Source: JAXMAO01 sp046350375 (GTDB lineage: Bacteria; Planctomycetota; Phycisphaerae; UBA1845; UTPLA1). From it: a stretch of 64,000 nucleotides of DNA. The stretch is from assembly GCA_046350375.1 (NCBI GenBank), contig JAXMAO010000003.1, forward strand, positions 186,001-250,000, in the 5' to 3' direction. The notes under the pieces were generated by a model that was not told the DNA's origin, made no database searches, and was given only the letters and a program-made list of their open reading frames with translations. Positions 1 through 9,763 of the stretch are shown one piece after another (position 1 is the first letter of the stretch; each line of letters starts with the position of its first letter). A program made the position numbers and the translations under genes.

Positions 1-201
1 CCGCAAGCCCTCTGCGCATGGCGATGTTAGCCCCGGGAAAGCGGCAGCGAAAGCGGGCGCGGCCGGGGGCGGCGTGTGGGCTCGGGCCGGTCGCGGAGGT
101 CAACGCAGAACGGCGGGCGGGCGATCCGCGCGGCCGCTTGCCAGCGCCGGGCAGCCCGCTAGAATTCTGGATTCGTCCGTGGAAGCGACGCGGATGTGGC
201 C

Positions 202-285
202 GGGCGTGTGTCCGAGCGGCCAAAGGAGACGGGCTGTAAACCCGTTGGCTTTACGCCTACGCTGGTTCGAATCCAGCCGCGCCCA
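202..285 (+). tRNA. tRNA-Tyr (anticodon GTA)
   Basis: An 84-base class II tRNA folds cleanly. The acceptor strands 202-208 and 278-284 pair along all seven positions with one G-U, the anticodon arm closes a seven-base loop with GTA at 236-238, a long variable arm follows, and the T arm 261-277 holds TTCGAAT. The discriminator base is A285 and CCA is not encoded. Bases 1-201 upstream hold no convincing gene. Confidence 0.95.
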
Positions 286-389
286 GTTCCGCCGTTACGA
301 CCAGCGTTGATCTGTGACCGGCGTGCCGCGCGAGCGCTCGGCGGGCGGAGCATTTCGCCCACTCCAGGCGCAGCGGTTCGCGCGGGCTG

Positions 390-3101
390 TCAGGGCCCAA
401 ACAGCGACTGCACGAAGCCCTGCACGTCACGGCCATCCTCGTGCTGGTCGCAGTTCATGTCGCAGCGCGGAATGTGGGCCGGGTTGATCGGATGACCGGT
501 CAGCACGGCGACAAAGTCGGTGATGTCGCTGGAATCGACCACGCCGTTGGCGTCGATGTCGGCGCCGATCGCGCCGGGAATGCTGGCCGCGTCGGCCGGA
601 TTGGCGCACAGGTCCAGCTCGTCGCGGTCGAAGTAGCCGTCCTCGTCTCGGTCGATGCCGGTGCGCGTCTGCGTGCCGGCCGGCACCACGGTGAAGGTGA
701 TCTCGCTGCCGGCGGCGGCCGACTGCCGCAGCGCCGATGAGTGGGGCGCTTCGATCGTGCGGTCGGACTGGAAGGTATCGGTGCCCGGCAGGTACGCGTA
801 GCCGCGCGCGATGCCGAGCTGCCGTCCCTTGGCGACCAGCCCCACGGCGCCCGAGTCGGCCAGTGAGAGCATGGTGGCATAGAGGCTGAGCGCGGCCGGG
901 CTGTTGTTGTTGGCGCCGTCGAAGGTGAGCTGCACGCCCACGGCCGGGTGAGTCGCGGTCGGGAAGCAGACCAGGAAGGCCTCGAGGTCGCGGCGCTGGG
1001 CGTCGCCGGCGGCGCCCGCGGCGAAGGTCGCGAAGTGACCGGGCAGGAATTCGAAGATCGACTCGAAGCTGCCGTCGTGGCTGTAGCCGAAGCCGCGTGT
1101 GTCCTGGAGCGAGCTCTTCGAGAAGCCGGTCCGCCGGTAGAGGTCGCGGAGTTGCGGCACCTTGAGGGCCTGCGACTCGTTGAGCAGGTTGGCGGAGATG
1201 AGGGTGTTGCCGCCGCCAGTGGGCAGGCTGTGGCAGTCGGTGCAGCGAACCGCGCCGCCGCCGATGGGCGGGCCGGCAAAGAGCGCCGCGCCGCTGGCGG
1301 GGCTGCCCGGATAGCCGGACACGGTCGGGGGCAGGCCGTCGGTGATCGTGCGGTTGGGCTGCGGGCCCGAGGTGAGCGACAGCAGGAAGTTGTCGAGCAG
1401 GTCCATCTGGGCCGGGCTGGGCGGACTGCTGGCGAGGAAGCCGGGGAAGCCGCCCGAGAAGGCGGCGAGGTTGTGGCGGTCGCCGCGCCAGTGGAACGGG
1501 TCGGCGGCGTTGAGGTCGAAGAGGGTCTGCGTGAGCAGCGGGCCTTTCATGGGGTGCCAGTCGTTGCAGGCGCCGATCAGCGGCAGGCCGGCGTTGCAGG
1601 TTTCGCTGAAACTGACCATCGAGCCGGCCGGATCGCCGGCGTCCCACGGCTGCATATCGTTGCGGCCGTCGACGTGGCAGCTGGCGCAGGCCACCTGGCC
1701 GCGCATCGAGGTGAGGTGGGTGTCGTAGAACAGCGGCCGTCCGTTCTTGATGACCGCGGGCGTGGGGTCGAAGAACGGGACGCGCGGCAGAATCTCTGCG
1801 TCGGTGGCGGCGTTGATGATCGAAAGCGTCGCGTCGAAACGGTTGAGCACATAGAGGCGGTTGCGCGGCCCGTCGAAGGCCAGGCCGCTGGGGCCTTGTC
1901 CGACGTTGATGGTCGCGAGGCGCGTGCCGGTGTTGTTGGTGCGAACGACGTTGTTGGAACCCATGCCGGCGACGTAGGCACTCGTGCCGGCCGCGTTCCA
2001 GGCGACGCCGCGGACGAGGCCGATCGAGAGATCGTGCTCGGCCTGGGTGACGGTCTGCTTGTAGATGGGAATGGGCGGGTTGGCGAACAGGTGCTGGTTG
2101 AGGTCGGAGACCTTGTTGAGCGCCGAGAAGAGCGGCGGCGGATTGAGCGGGTCGAAGGTGATGATGCGGACGTGCGAGAGGCCGTCGCGGGCCTTGTTTT
2201 CGAAGCGGCTCTCGTTGACGAGGTATTCGCCGGTGATGGTGGGGGCGTTGGTGCCGGGCTGAATCGCCATCGAAGTGTTGATGTTGGCGATGTTGGTCAC
2301 GTAGGTGACGGCGGACGTGGCGGCGTTGATCATCGCGACGTCGTTGTTCAACAGCACCCAGGGCACCTGGGCATCCCAGATGGCGTTGTTGTCGTCGCGC
2401 ATGTGGCCGGTCTCGCGGTTGACGATCAGGCCGACCGCCGGCGCCGGCGGATTCGCCGGGTTCAGCGGTGGGCTGAAGGTCGCCCCGCTGTTGGGCGGCG
2501 GATTCTGGCCGCCGTACGGCCCGCTGGAGGAGACCACCGTTTCGTTGAGAATGGTCGAGAAGTTGCCGGAGTTGAACGACGCGACATAGACGCGCAAGCC
2601 GTCGGTCGCCATCGCCCGCGGGTCGTACATCGCGACCGGCAGGATAATGGGGGCCGACGCGAGGCTGGTCGGGTTGTAGATCTTGACGTGGTTCAGCCCC
2701 CCGATGCTGACGAACGCCCGTTGCGGCGCGCCGGCGAAGACCACGTCGGCCGGTTCATCGCCGACGGCGAGCGTCGCGAAGACGTTCATCGTGGTGAGGC
2801 TGACGACGCTGACGGTGTCGGAGATGTTGTTGACGACCCAGGCTTCGGTGTTGCTGCGGGCCCGGACCGAGACCGGGCCGAGGCCGACCGGGATCGAGCC
2901 GATCCACAGCGGCATGGCGCCGGTGAGGCTGAAGAGCTCGAGCCGATTGTCGGCGGTGTTGACAGCCAGCAGGCGCGTGCCGTCGGGCGTTATGTCGAGC
3001 GGATGAGTGGGCGGCGTCTCGAAGTTGACAAACGAGGCGGTCGCCCACGAGAAGCTGCACGGGAGAATGAGCGCGCAGGCACCGACGACGAAATACTTCA
3101 C
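390..3101 (-). CDS. Secreted beta-propeller / di-haem cytochrome c protein with C-terminal dockerin-like module
   Basis: About 903 residues. The start is taken as GTG at 3101, which has an AAGGGGA site a few bases upstream and opens a signal peptide (VKYFVVGACALILPCSFSWA); a longer frame reaches 3206 without such support. Residues about 30-450 are YVTN-type propeller repeats (LFANPPIP, VAGMGSNNVVRTNN and similar blade edges). Two haem-binding motifs follow, CASCH near residue 470 and CTDCH near residue 618, as in the MauG / cytochrome c peroxidase family, so a periplasmic or cell-surface oxidoreductase is likely. The last 60 residues carry two calcium-loop-like segments (DIDANGVVDSSD and DMNCDQHEDGRD) like those of two other secreted proteins in this window. 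The substrate is unknown. It lies downstream of the mannosidase operon on the same strand but about 200 bases away. Confidence 0.8.
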   Translation of the reverse strand: MKYFVVGACALILPCSFSWATASFVNFETPPTHPLDITPDGTRLLAVNTADNRLELFSLTGAMPLWIGSIPVGLGPVSVRARSNTEAWVVNNISDTVSVVSLTTMNVFATLAVGDEPADVVFAGAPQRAFVSIGGLNHVKIYNPTSLASAPIILPVAMYDPRAMATDGLRVYVASFNSGNFSTILNETVVSSSGPYGGQNPPPNSGATFSPPLNPANPPAPAVGLIVNRETGHMRDDNNAIWDAQVPWVLLNNDVAMINAATSAVTYVTNIANINTSMAIQPGTNAPTITGEYLVNESRFENKARDGLSHVRIITFDPLNPPPLFSALNKVSDLNQHLFANPPIPIYKQTVTQAEHDLSIGLVRGVAWNAAGTSAYVAGMGSNNVVRTNNTGTRLATINVGQGPSGLAFDGPRNRLYVLNRFDATLSIINAATDAEILPRVPFFDPTPAVIKNGRPLFYDTHLTSMRGQVACASCHVDGRNDMQPWDAGDPAGSMVSFSETCNAGLPLIGACNDWHPMKGPLLTQTLFDLNAADPFHWRGDRHNLAAFSGGFPGFLASSPPSPAQMDLLDNFLLSLTSGPQPNRTITDGLPPTVSGYPGSPASGAALFAGPPIGGGAVRCTDCHSLPTGGGNTLISANLLNESQALKVPQLRDLYRRTGFSKSSLQDTRGFGYSHDGSFESIFEFLPGHFATFAAGAAGDAQRRDLEAFLVCFPTATHPAVGVQLTFDGANNNSPAALSLYATMLSLADSGAVGLVAKGRQLGIARGYAYLPGTDTFQSDRTIEAPHSSALRQSAAAGSEITFTVVPAGTQTRTGIDRDEDGYFDRDELDLCANPADAASIPGAIGADIDANGVVDSSDITDFVAVLTGHPINPAHIPRCDMNCDQHEDGRDVQGFVQSLFGP

Positions 3102-3297
3102 GGAAGTCCCCTTGTTCTGGAGTGTGACGAAACCGCGAGGATGCTCGTCGCCAGTAAGTCTACGGACTCGCCTGAGTGTCCGGGAGCTGAACCGCCGCGA
3201 TTCCAAACTTCGGCAAGTCCGCTAACCGACAGGGGTTGCGGAGCCGTCAAGCCATTGCCGGCCGTCATCACTGCCAAGCCTTTCCCGTCGCAAGCCG

Positions 3298-6200
3298 CTA
3301 TTCCGCAGCATGGACGTCGATCTCGCAGAAGAACGTCCCCTCGCCGACATCCTCGGCCACCCACAACAGGTGGCGATACGGCCCTAGGGCGCCGCCGGAC
3401 TTTGCCGACACCGCCGATCCGTGGCAGCCGCCGCCGCCGAGGTCGCGTGAATCGACCACCGCCAGCAGTGTCCAGCCCGCATGATGTTCGGCCGAGATCT
3501 GCGCATCGGGCATCTGCGGATCGTTGGAGGCCCAGAGCGAGAAGTATTGCGGCGCGCGGTTGCTGCGATGCCACGAGTAGGTGTTGATCGAGCGAATGCG
3601 CGTCGACCTGAGCAGGTCGGCATAGAAGCGCCCCTGGTTGTCGTACCAGACGCTGCGCTCGGTGTCGTCGTCGTTCAGTGACGGCTGGCCGTCGTTGAGC
3701 CGCGGCAGCGCGCCGCCCAGCGCGCCCGCGCGCGGATGCGGCGGATAGTCGCCATCGCCTTCAAACACGCGGATCTGCACGCCGCGCGATTGCGCCGCCG
3801 CATCCGTACCTGACGGCGGGCCCATTTTCAGATCCCCGAATCGATCCTTCCGATCGACCGCGACCAGCGCCGTCGGCGTCGCGCCCTGGAAGACCGGCTT
3901 CGGCGGGGCCGGATAGACATGGCGCAGCGTCAACGGCCCGCGGCTCGAAAAATCGTCGTACAGCGGCGCGGCCGGCTCTGCCGCGCGCGATCCGTCGTCC
4001 ACCAGCGTCGCCGCAAAGAGCCGCAGGCGCGGCTCGTTCGGCAGGATGAGTGAATCCGCGCCGGCCGGTCGATCCAGCTCGTAGCGGCAGAGGTAGCAGA
4101 ACTGGTACGACTCGTTGCCGCGGGCCGGGTGGTGTCGATGCGTGCAGTACCAGGCGATCGGCGCGCGGTGAATGAACCCCGCGGTCAGGCTGACCACCTT
4201 CTGGTCGCAGTGATGGTCGATCACCTCGAACGGCCGCTCCCACACACGACAGTCGAACTGTCCGATCAGCCCGGTCCACGACTGGACCGGCAAGACCTGT
4301 CGCTGCGAACCGACGGCAAACGTGGCGGCCAGCGGCTCGGTCGCCGCGGCGAGCAGATAGACGCGGTTGTGCGGGCCGCGCGGTAGCGCCAGAGTCTGCC
4401 CGCGGCAGGCGAGCGCGTTCTTCTCGCCCTTGGCCGCGGACCCGAGTGCAAACATCGCACCGCCGCTCTCGACGGCGGTCGGCCAAAGATCGCCGCTGAT
4501 CGTGCGACCCTCGGCGTCCATTTTCCCGTCGGTGCGATCGGCATCGGTGCTGATGACGTCGTCGTTGAAAAGCAGCGGCAGCGCGATCGGTGCATTTGAA
4601 GACGGCGCGGCGTCGGCCGGTTTCAGCCGGCACGCAAAGCTGCGCAGCGAGTAGGGCGATAGGTCGGCGATCAGCTTGCCGTCGCGGACCGTCGCGTCGG
4701 CGATGCGGCGCTCCTGGCCGTCAACCTCGACCGCGCTTTCTATCCCGCGGCCGAGCGTCAGCGCGACGCCGCCTGCCATCTCGCCGATCAGCTCCTGCAT
4801 TCGCACGATGACGGCGTCGCCAGACTCTGCCTGCTTGATGGCTCGCAGGTCCACGCGGTCGCTGCTCAGCTGCGCCAGCGACACCCGCCGACCCAGCGGC
4901 CCGGGGTGCGCCGCCACGACAAACGCTCGCAGAGGCTGATTCAGTCGCCGACCCTGCCACTCGCTGCGGGCGCTGCGCCAGTCGCGCTCGTGGCCGACCA
5001 GGCCATAGACAAACTCGTGCCGCCCCCAGTCCTGACTGTGCTGATCCATGTATGCTCGGCGCACGCCCGGCGTATAGAGCAGCGTCAGCCGCAGCAGGTT
5101 GTCGGCGGGCTTGTCGGAACCGAACTTGCAATCCTCGATGACGGACACACCATAGCGTCCGTCTCGGTCGGTCAGGTCGAGCCACTCGTGCGAGGGCACT
5201 TCATACTTGCGTGGCTGGTTGTTGCCGCGCTCAATCGTGCCCAGGCCGAGGTTGTAAGTCGCCTGCGCGTTCGAGACAGTAAGTGGAAACGCCACGCGCA
5301 GCGCGCACTCAGTCGCCTGCCAGTCTACCTCCGTCGCCCACTCGATCCGCGACCTGCACTCGCCGATGTTCAGCCGAATCGTCTGTGTAAAGACGGAGTC
5401 GCGCGCACGGCGGGTCACTTTGATTGCCGCCCGCACCGGACCCGATTCCTCGACACTAATCTCGGCCGGTCCGCCGACCGCCTCCGACTGATCGCGCACG
5501 CGATCGGCCCAGTCCATGTTCCAGGCCGGCCACTGGCGCGGCCGCTCGTGCGTCAGCACAAGCTGGATCGGCCCCCTGAGTAACTCGCGCCCGCCGGCTT
5601 CCTTGTCACGAATGCTGGTCACGTCGCCGGCCTCGTTCAGAGTAAGACGATAGCGGATGTTCTCGATCGCCCGCTTCGAAACATTCAGAGATTCGCTGAT
5701 AGCGCCGCCCACTTCCTCCGCCGCTCGCACGTCGAACACGGTGAAGCTCACCGGCTCCACGCGCGCCAAGAAGAGAATGGTCAGTTGATTGCCGTCGCGC
5801 CGCAGAATCTGTGACAGTACCGGCTGCTCACTGGAGCCACAGACCCGCACGTCCGCCGGTGGTTGGCCGTCCCAGCGCACGGTCGCCTCGACCGGGTCCT
5901 CGCGCTCGATGGCGAGCGGGTTGTAAACCACGATCGCCTTGCCCTGCGACGACGTGTCGAGCCGGCCGATGACGCCGCGCGCCGCGGTCAGCAGCGCGTC
6001 GGCAAAACCGTTCAGGGCGATCACCTCGTCGTTCCAGGCGAACGAGATGCTGTCCGGCCGAGCCGTGCCGGGCAGCATGTCGTGCATCTGGCTGCCGAGC
6101 ATGCGCAGCCAGGAGCGCTCCAGCAGCGCGCGCGGATAGGTTGTCGTCCCCAGCCAGGCCGCCAGAGTCGCGGCTCGCTCGGCCGCGTCCGCCAAACACT

Positions 6201-7215
6201 CGTTCTTTCGATTCCAGCGCTTCATGTAGGCCTGCGATGTCAGCGTGCCCGCGGAGTGCTCGGTCAGCAGCAGGTCGCCGCGATAGCGCGGCAATGCCTC
6301 GCGCTGCCGGCTGGTCAGCGAGTTGAACAAGGCGTCGGACGAGCCCAGCGCCACTCGAAACTCGCCGTCGGTGCGACGCGCGGCCGCGCAGTAGTTACGT
6401 ACATCTTCCTCGCGCGGCGCGCCGCCTTCGTCGCCGACACCGTAGTAGTGATAATCCGTCCGGACGCCGTACGCCCGACCGTTCGACCTGATCCGCTCGG
6501 CCCACTCGGCGTTCGTGTCGACACGCCCCTTGATCGAGCCGACATAGTCTCCCGGGTTCAGCCCGGCTACGATCGATCGGCCATCGGGTCCGACCCACAC
6601 GCCCAGGTTGAACGGAATCCCGACCGCCGAGCCCCAGGTGAGCTTCTGCGTCGAAAAGCCGGTCAGTCCGCAGTGTGCAAGGATCGACGGAAGCGCTGCC
6701 GGAAAACCGAAGCAGTCGGGCAGCATGTAGTCGGTGCTCTCGACGCCGAACTCGCGCCGGAACACGCCGTTTCCATAAAGCACCTGCCGGATGATTGACT
6801 CGGGCGCCGGCACGTTGACATCGCCTTCGTCCACCGACGAGCCGGCGACGAACCAGCGCCCGGCGCGGATGTAGTGGCGGAGTCGCTCGTATTCGGCCGG
6901 GTAATACTCTTTCATCAGCAAGTAGCGTGCGGCGCCGGTGAAGTTGAATACATACTCAGAATACTTCTCGAATCGCGCGAAGTTCTGTTCCAGCGTGTTG
7001 CGCAAGAAGACATCGATCGTTGTGGGGTAGGTCCAGCGCCACTGGGTGTCGAGGTGAGAGTAGCCGACGGCATAGAGTCTTCCGACGCGTGCAGGAGACT
7101 TACCCGCCGCCGTCGCCGGCTTGTCAGGCTCCACGGCCGTCGCAGTGACCTGTATCAGGGCCGCCAGAAGTAACATGGCGAGATTGCGCCGGTGAAACTG
7201 ATGGTTGGCAATCAC
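3298..7215 (-). CDS. Secreted glycoside hydrolase family 38 alpha-mannosidase, unusually long
   Basis: About 1305 residues. GTG at 7215 is chosen because AAGGAG lies upstream and a signal peptide follows (AMLLLAALIQVTATA). GH38 enzymes hydrolyse alpha-mannosides using a zinc ion. The zinc-site motif SHLDTQWRW is at about residues 50-58, and the segment LPDCFGFPAALP near residue 167 carries the probable aspartate nucleophile. The GH38 beta-domains continue to about residue 850. The last 400 residues are an additional region of unknown role, with a beta-sandwich-like end (residues about 1180-1300). It follows a sugar ABC transporter with a gap of 47 bases, which suggests that mannosides are cleaved outside and the released sugar imported. 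The family is clear; the exact linkage cleaved is not. Confidence 0.88.
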   Translation of the reverse strand: MIANHQFHRRNLAMLLLAALIQVTATAVEPDKPATAAGKSPARVGRLYAVGYSHLDTQWRWTYPTTIDVFLRNTLEQNFARFEKYSEYVFNFTGAARYLLMKEYYPAEYERLRHYIRAGRWFVAGSSVDEGDVNVPAPESIIRQVLYGNGVFRREFGVESTDYMLPDCFGFPAALPSILAHCGLTGFSTQKLTWGSAVGIPFNLGVWVGPDGRSIVAGLNPGDYVGSIKGRVDTNAEWAERIRSNGRAYGVRTDYHYYGVGDEGGAPREEDVRNYCAAARRTDGEFRVALGSSDALFNSLTSRQREALPRYRGDLLLTEHSAGTLTSQAYMKRWNRKNECLADAAERAATLAAWLGTTTYPRALLERSWLRMLGSQMHDMLPGTARPDSISFAWNDEVIALNGFADALLTAARGVIGRLDTSSQGKAIVVYNPLAIEREDPVEATVRWDGQPPADVRVCGSSEQPVLSQILRRDGNQLTILFLARVEPVSFTVFDVRAAEEVGGAISESLNVSKRAIENIRYRLTLNEAGDVTSIRDKEAGGRELLRGPIQLVLTHERPRQWPAWNMDWADRVRDQSEAVGGPAEISVEESGPVRAAIKVTRRARDSVFTQTIRLNIGECRSRIEWATEVDWQATECALRVAFPLTVSNAQATYNLGLGTIERGNNQPRKYEVPSHEWLDLTDRDGRYGVSVIEDCKFGSDKPADNLLRLTLLYTPGVRRAYMDQHSQDWGRHEFVYGLVGHERDWRSARSEWQGRRLNQPLRAFVVAAHPGPLGRRVSLAQLSSDRVDLRAIKQAESGDAVIVRMQELIGEMAGGVALTLGRGIESAVEVDGQERRIADATVRDGKLIADLSPYSLRSFACRLKPADAAPSSNAPIALPLLFNDDVISTDADRTDGKMDAEGRTISGDLWPTAVESGGAMFALGSAAKGEKNALACRGQTLALPRGPHNRVYLLAAATEPLAATFAVGSQRQVLPVQSWTGLIGQFDCRVWERPFEVIDHHCDQKVVSLTAGFIHRAPIAWYCTHRHHPARGNESYQFCYLCRYELDRPAGADSLILPNEPRLRLFAATLVDDGSRAAEPAAPLYDDFSSRGPLTLRHVYPAPPKPVFQGATPTALVAVDRKDRFGDLKMGPPSGTDAAAQSRGVQIRVFEGDGDYPPHPRAGALGGALPRLNDGQPSLNDDDTERSVWYDNQGRFYADLLRSTRIRSINTYSWHRSNRAPQYFSLWASNDPQMPDAQISAEHHAGWTLLAVVDSRDLGGGGCHGSAVSAKSGGALGPYRHLLWVAEDVGEGTFFCEIDVHAAE

Positions 7216-7262
7216 GGCTCGCTCCTTCTTCCTGCCGAATGACGCGCACACTTCCGCCCGGG

Positions 7263-8258
7263 CTAACGTTTCTCGAGACGCCGCAGACCGGCATCCAGCA
7301 GGCTGGCCGCCAGAATGACCAGCCCCAGTACGACCTTCTGCCAGAAATGCTCGACATGCATCAGGTTCAGGCTGTTATTCAGCACGCCAATGATCAGCGC
7401 CCCGATGAGCGTGCCGGTCATGCTGCCGCGGCCGCCGAACAGGCTCGTCCCCCCCACCACCACCGCGGCGATCACGTTCAGCTCCCAGCCTTCGCCGATC
7501 TTGGGGTCGCCGGCCATCAGCTTCGCCACGTGAAGCACACCCGCCAGGCCCGAGACCGCGCCTGTAATCAGATACACCAGCACCTTCGTCCGCGCGACCG
7601 GGATGGCCGCCAGCCGCGCCGCCGCCTCGTTGCTGCCGACCGCGATCACTCCGCGGCCGAACACGCTGCGATTCAGCAGCACCGCGAACGCCAGCCACGC
7701 CACCAGCAGCACCGCCACCGGCACCGGCAGCAGCCGCCCGAGCGCCGATTCCCACACAAAGCCGCGGCCGAAGAGGACCAGCCCGGCGGGCAGCTCGTAG
7801 ATCGGCTGGCCATTGCACAGGATGAACGCCGCGCCGCGCGCCACCAGCATCGCCGCCAGCGTGACGATGAATGCCGGAATCGCAAAGCTCGCCACGATCG
7901 CGCCGCACGCCGCGCCCACGCCCGCGCCCAGTCCCACGGCGACCAGGGCGCCCACGCCAAACGCCAGCCCCGCGCCGGCGCCGGGCAGCGCCCGCAGCGC
8001 CAGCGCCGCGGCGACGCCGCACAGCGCCACCATCGAGCCGACCGACAAATCGATTCCGCCGGTCACTATGACCAGCGTCATTCCAAACGCGATCAGCCCC
8101 TCGAGCGAGATCTGCCGCAGCACGTTGACCAGGTTTTCGCTCTGCGCGAATCGGCCGTCCGTCAGAATGGTCGCCGACAGGCACAGCGCCGCGAGAATAA
8201 GCACCATGCGCCATCGCGCCAGTGTCCGCAGCGCCCCTGGAAGACCCGTCTGGCTCAC
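7263..8258 (-). CDS. Ribose/xylose-type sugar ABC transporter permease
   Basis: 331 residues, hydrophobic throughout with about eight to ten membrane segments. The family signature around GGIDLSVGSMVAL (residues about 60-75) and the GTSLFGGRGS motif near residue 280 match RbsC/XylH-type permeases. The start is the GTG at 8258: its GTGA overlaps the TGA of the upstream ATPase gene by four bases, the usual arrangement for translational coupling. It forms the membrane channel for the sugar carried by the binding lipoprotein encoded upstream. A longer in-frame extension to 8351 would run inside the ATPase gene and is not believed. Confidence 0.9.
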   Translation of the reverse strand: MSQTGLPGALRTLARWRMVLILAALCLSATILTDGRFAQSENLVNVLRQISLEGLIAFGMTLVIVTGGIDLSVGSMVALCGVAAALALRALPGAGAGLAFGVGALVAVGLGAGVGAACGAIVASFAIPAFIVTLAAMLVARGAAFILCNGQPIYELPAGLVLFGRGFVWESALGRLLPVPVAVLLVAWLAFAVLLNRSVFGRGVIAVGSNEAAARLAAIPVARTKVLVYLITGAVSGLAGVLHVAKLMAGDPKIGEGWELNVIAAVVVGGTSLFGGRGSMTGTLIGALIIGVLNNSLNLMHVEHFWQKVVLGLVILAASLLDAGLRRLEKR

Positions 8259-9760
8259 AACCCGCCCTCGCAAACGGCCCAGCGGAGAATCGTCTCCTGT
8301 GGCGTGTCGCGGCGGAAGTTCTCCAGCGTGCACGCCAGCTTCCCCGCGCACATCACGCCGATGCGGTCGGCCAGGCCGATGACCTCGGGCAGCTCCGACG
8401 AGACCAGCAGCACCGCCGTTCCGGCCGCTGCCAGCTCGGCAATCAGCCGATAGATCTCGGCCTTGGCGCCGACATCCACGCCGCGCGTCGGCTCGTCGAG
8501 AATGATGAGCGGATAGTGCTCCAGCAGCCAGCGGGCGAGCATCAGCTTCTGCTGGTTGCCGCCGCTCAGCGTCGCCGCCGCAGCCTCAGGGCCCGCGGCG
8601 CGAATTTGCGTGCGGCTCGCGACCTGCGCCACCGCGGCCCGCTCCGACGCGGCACGCATCAGCCCGGCCCGGCTGAACGCACTGCGATGGGCCAGCGTGA
8701 TGTTCTCGCGAACTGGCCGGCGCATGAGCAACCCTTCGCCGCGCCGATCCTCCGGCACGAACGCCACGCCGGCTCGCTGCGCGGCGCGGGGCGACCGAAA
8801 CGGCCCGATGCGCTCGCCGACCTGCACGCGTCCGCGCGCCCCGGGCAGCGCTCCGAAGATCGCCCGCGCGACCGAACTGCGCCCGGAGCCGACCAGCCCC
8901 GCCAGCGCGAACACCTCGCCAGAGCGGATCGAAAAGCCCACATCCGCACAGCGCTTCGCACAGGTCAACCCGGCGACCCGCAACACCGGGCCGCCGAACC
9001 GGCCATGCGGCGCCGGAAACTCGGTTCCGATCGGCCGACCGACGCAGTCGGCCACCAGCACCGCCCGCGAGGTCGCGGCGGTCGGACCGGTGGAGACGTG
9101 CTGACCGTCGCGCAGGACGGTCACGCGGTCGGACAGCGCAAAGACTTCGTCCAGCCGGTGAGAGATGTAGATCACGCTCGCGCCGCCGGCGACCAGCGAT
9201 CGCACGACGTCGAACAGCGCCGCCAGTTCGTGCGGCGTCAGCACGGCCGAGGGTTCGTCGAGCACCAGCACGCGCGCCCGCAGCGACAGCGCCTTGGCGA
9301 TTTCGACCATCTGCTGCTGCGCCACGCGCAGGTCTGCGACGCGCGCGGCGGGCGAGAGCGCCGCGCCCAGCCGCCGCAGCACCGCGGCGGCGTCCGCCGC
9401 CAGACGGCGCCGGTCGATCCACCCGCCGCGCCCGCACGGCCAGCGCCCCAGAAAGACGTTCTCCGCAACCGAAAGCTCCGGCACCAGGCTCAGCTCCTGG
9501 TGCACGATCGCGACGCCGGCCGCCTGCGCCGCGCGCGGCGTGGGCAGCGGTTCGCGAACGCCGTCGAGCTCGACCCAGCCGGAATCGGGTGGCGCATCGC
9601 CCGAGAGCACGCGCATGAGGGTGCTCTTGCCCGCACCGTTCTCGCCGACCAGCGCATGAACACTGCCGGGGCAGACGTCAAACGAGACATCGGCCAGCGC
9701 GCGAACGCCGGCGAACGACTTGCTGATGTCGCGGAAGCGAACTCGGGGCGGCGTTGCCAT
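8255..9760 (-). CDS. Sugar ABC transporter ATP-binding protein with two nucleotide-binding domains (RbsA/MglA-like)
   Basis: 501 residues, the usual length for the family. The first domain has Walker A GENGAGKSTL near residue 40 and Walker B VLVLDEPSAV near residue 165. The second has the degenerate Walker A GLVGSGRSS near residue 290, signature LSGGNQQK near 405 and Walker B LIILDEPTRGVD near 430. This duplicated arrangement, with one weak Walker A, is typical of ribose/galactose/xylose importers. It energises the permease encoded next. Its ATG lies three bases after the stop of the binding-protein gene. Confidence 0.93.
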   Translation of the reverse strand: MATPPRVRFRDISKSFAGVRALADVSFDVCPGSVHALVGENGAGKSTLMRVLSGDAPPDSGWVELDGVREPLPTPRAAQAAGVAIVHQELSLVPELSVAENVFLGRWPCGRGGWIDRRRLAADAAAVLRRLGAALSPAARVADLRVAQQQMVEIAKALSLRARVLVLDEPSAVLTPHELAALFDVVRSLVAGGASVIYISHRLDEVFALSDRVTVLRDGQHVSTGPTAATSRAVLVADCVGRPIGTEFPAPHGRFGGPVLRVAGLTCAKRCADVGFSIRSGEVFALAGLVGSGRSSVARAIFGALPGARGRVQVGERIGPFRSPRAAQRAGVAFVPEDRRGEGLLMRRPVRENITLAHRSAFSRAGLMRAASERAAVAQVASRTQIRAAGPEAAAATLSGGNQQKLMLARWLLEHYPLIILDEPTRGVDVGAKAEIYRLIAELAAAGTAVLLVSSELPEVIGLADRIGVMCAGKLACTLENFRRDTPQETILRWAVCEGGL

Positions 9761-9763
9761 CGC

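Noticed and set aside
948..3587. Very long plus-strand frame (879 codons) opposite the cytochrome gene
   Set aside because: Composition is Arg/Gly/Val/Ala-rich without domains; it mirrors the minus-strand gene, as expected in G+C-rich DNA.
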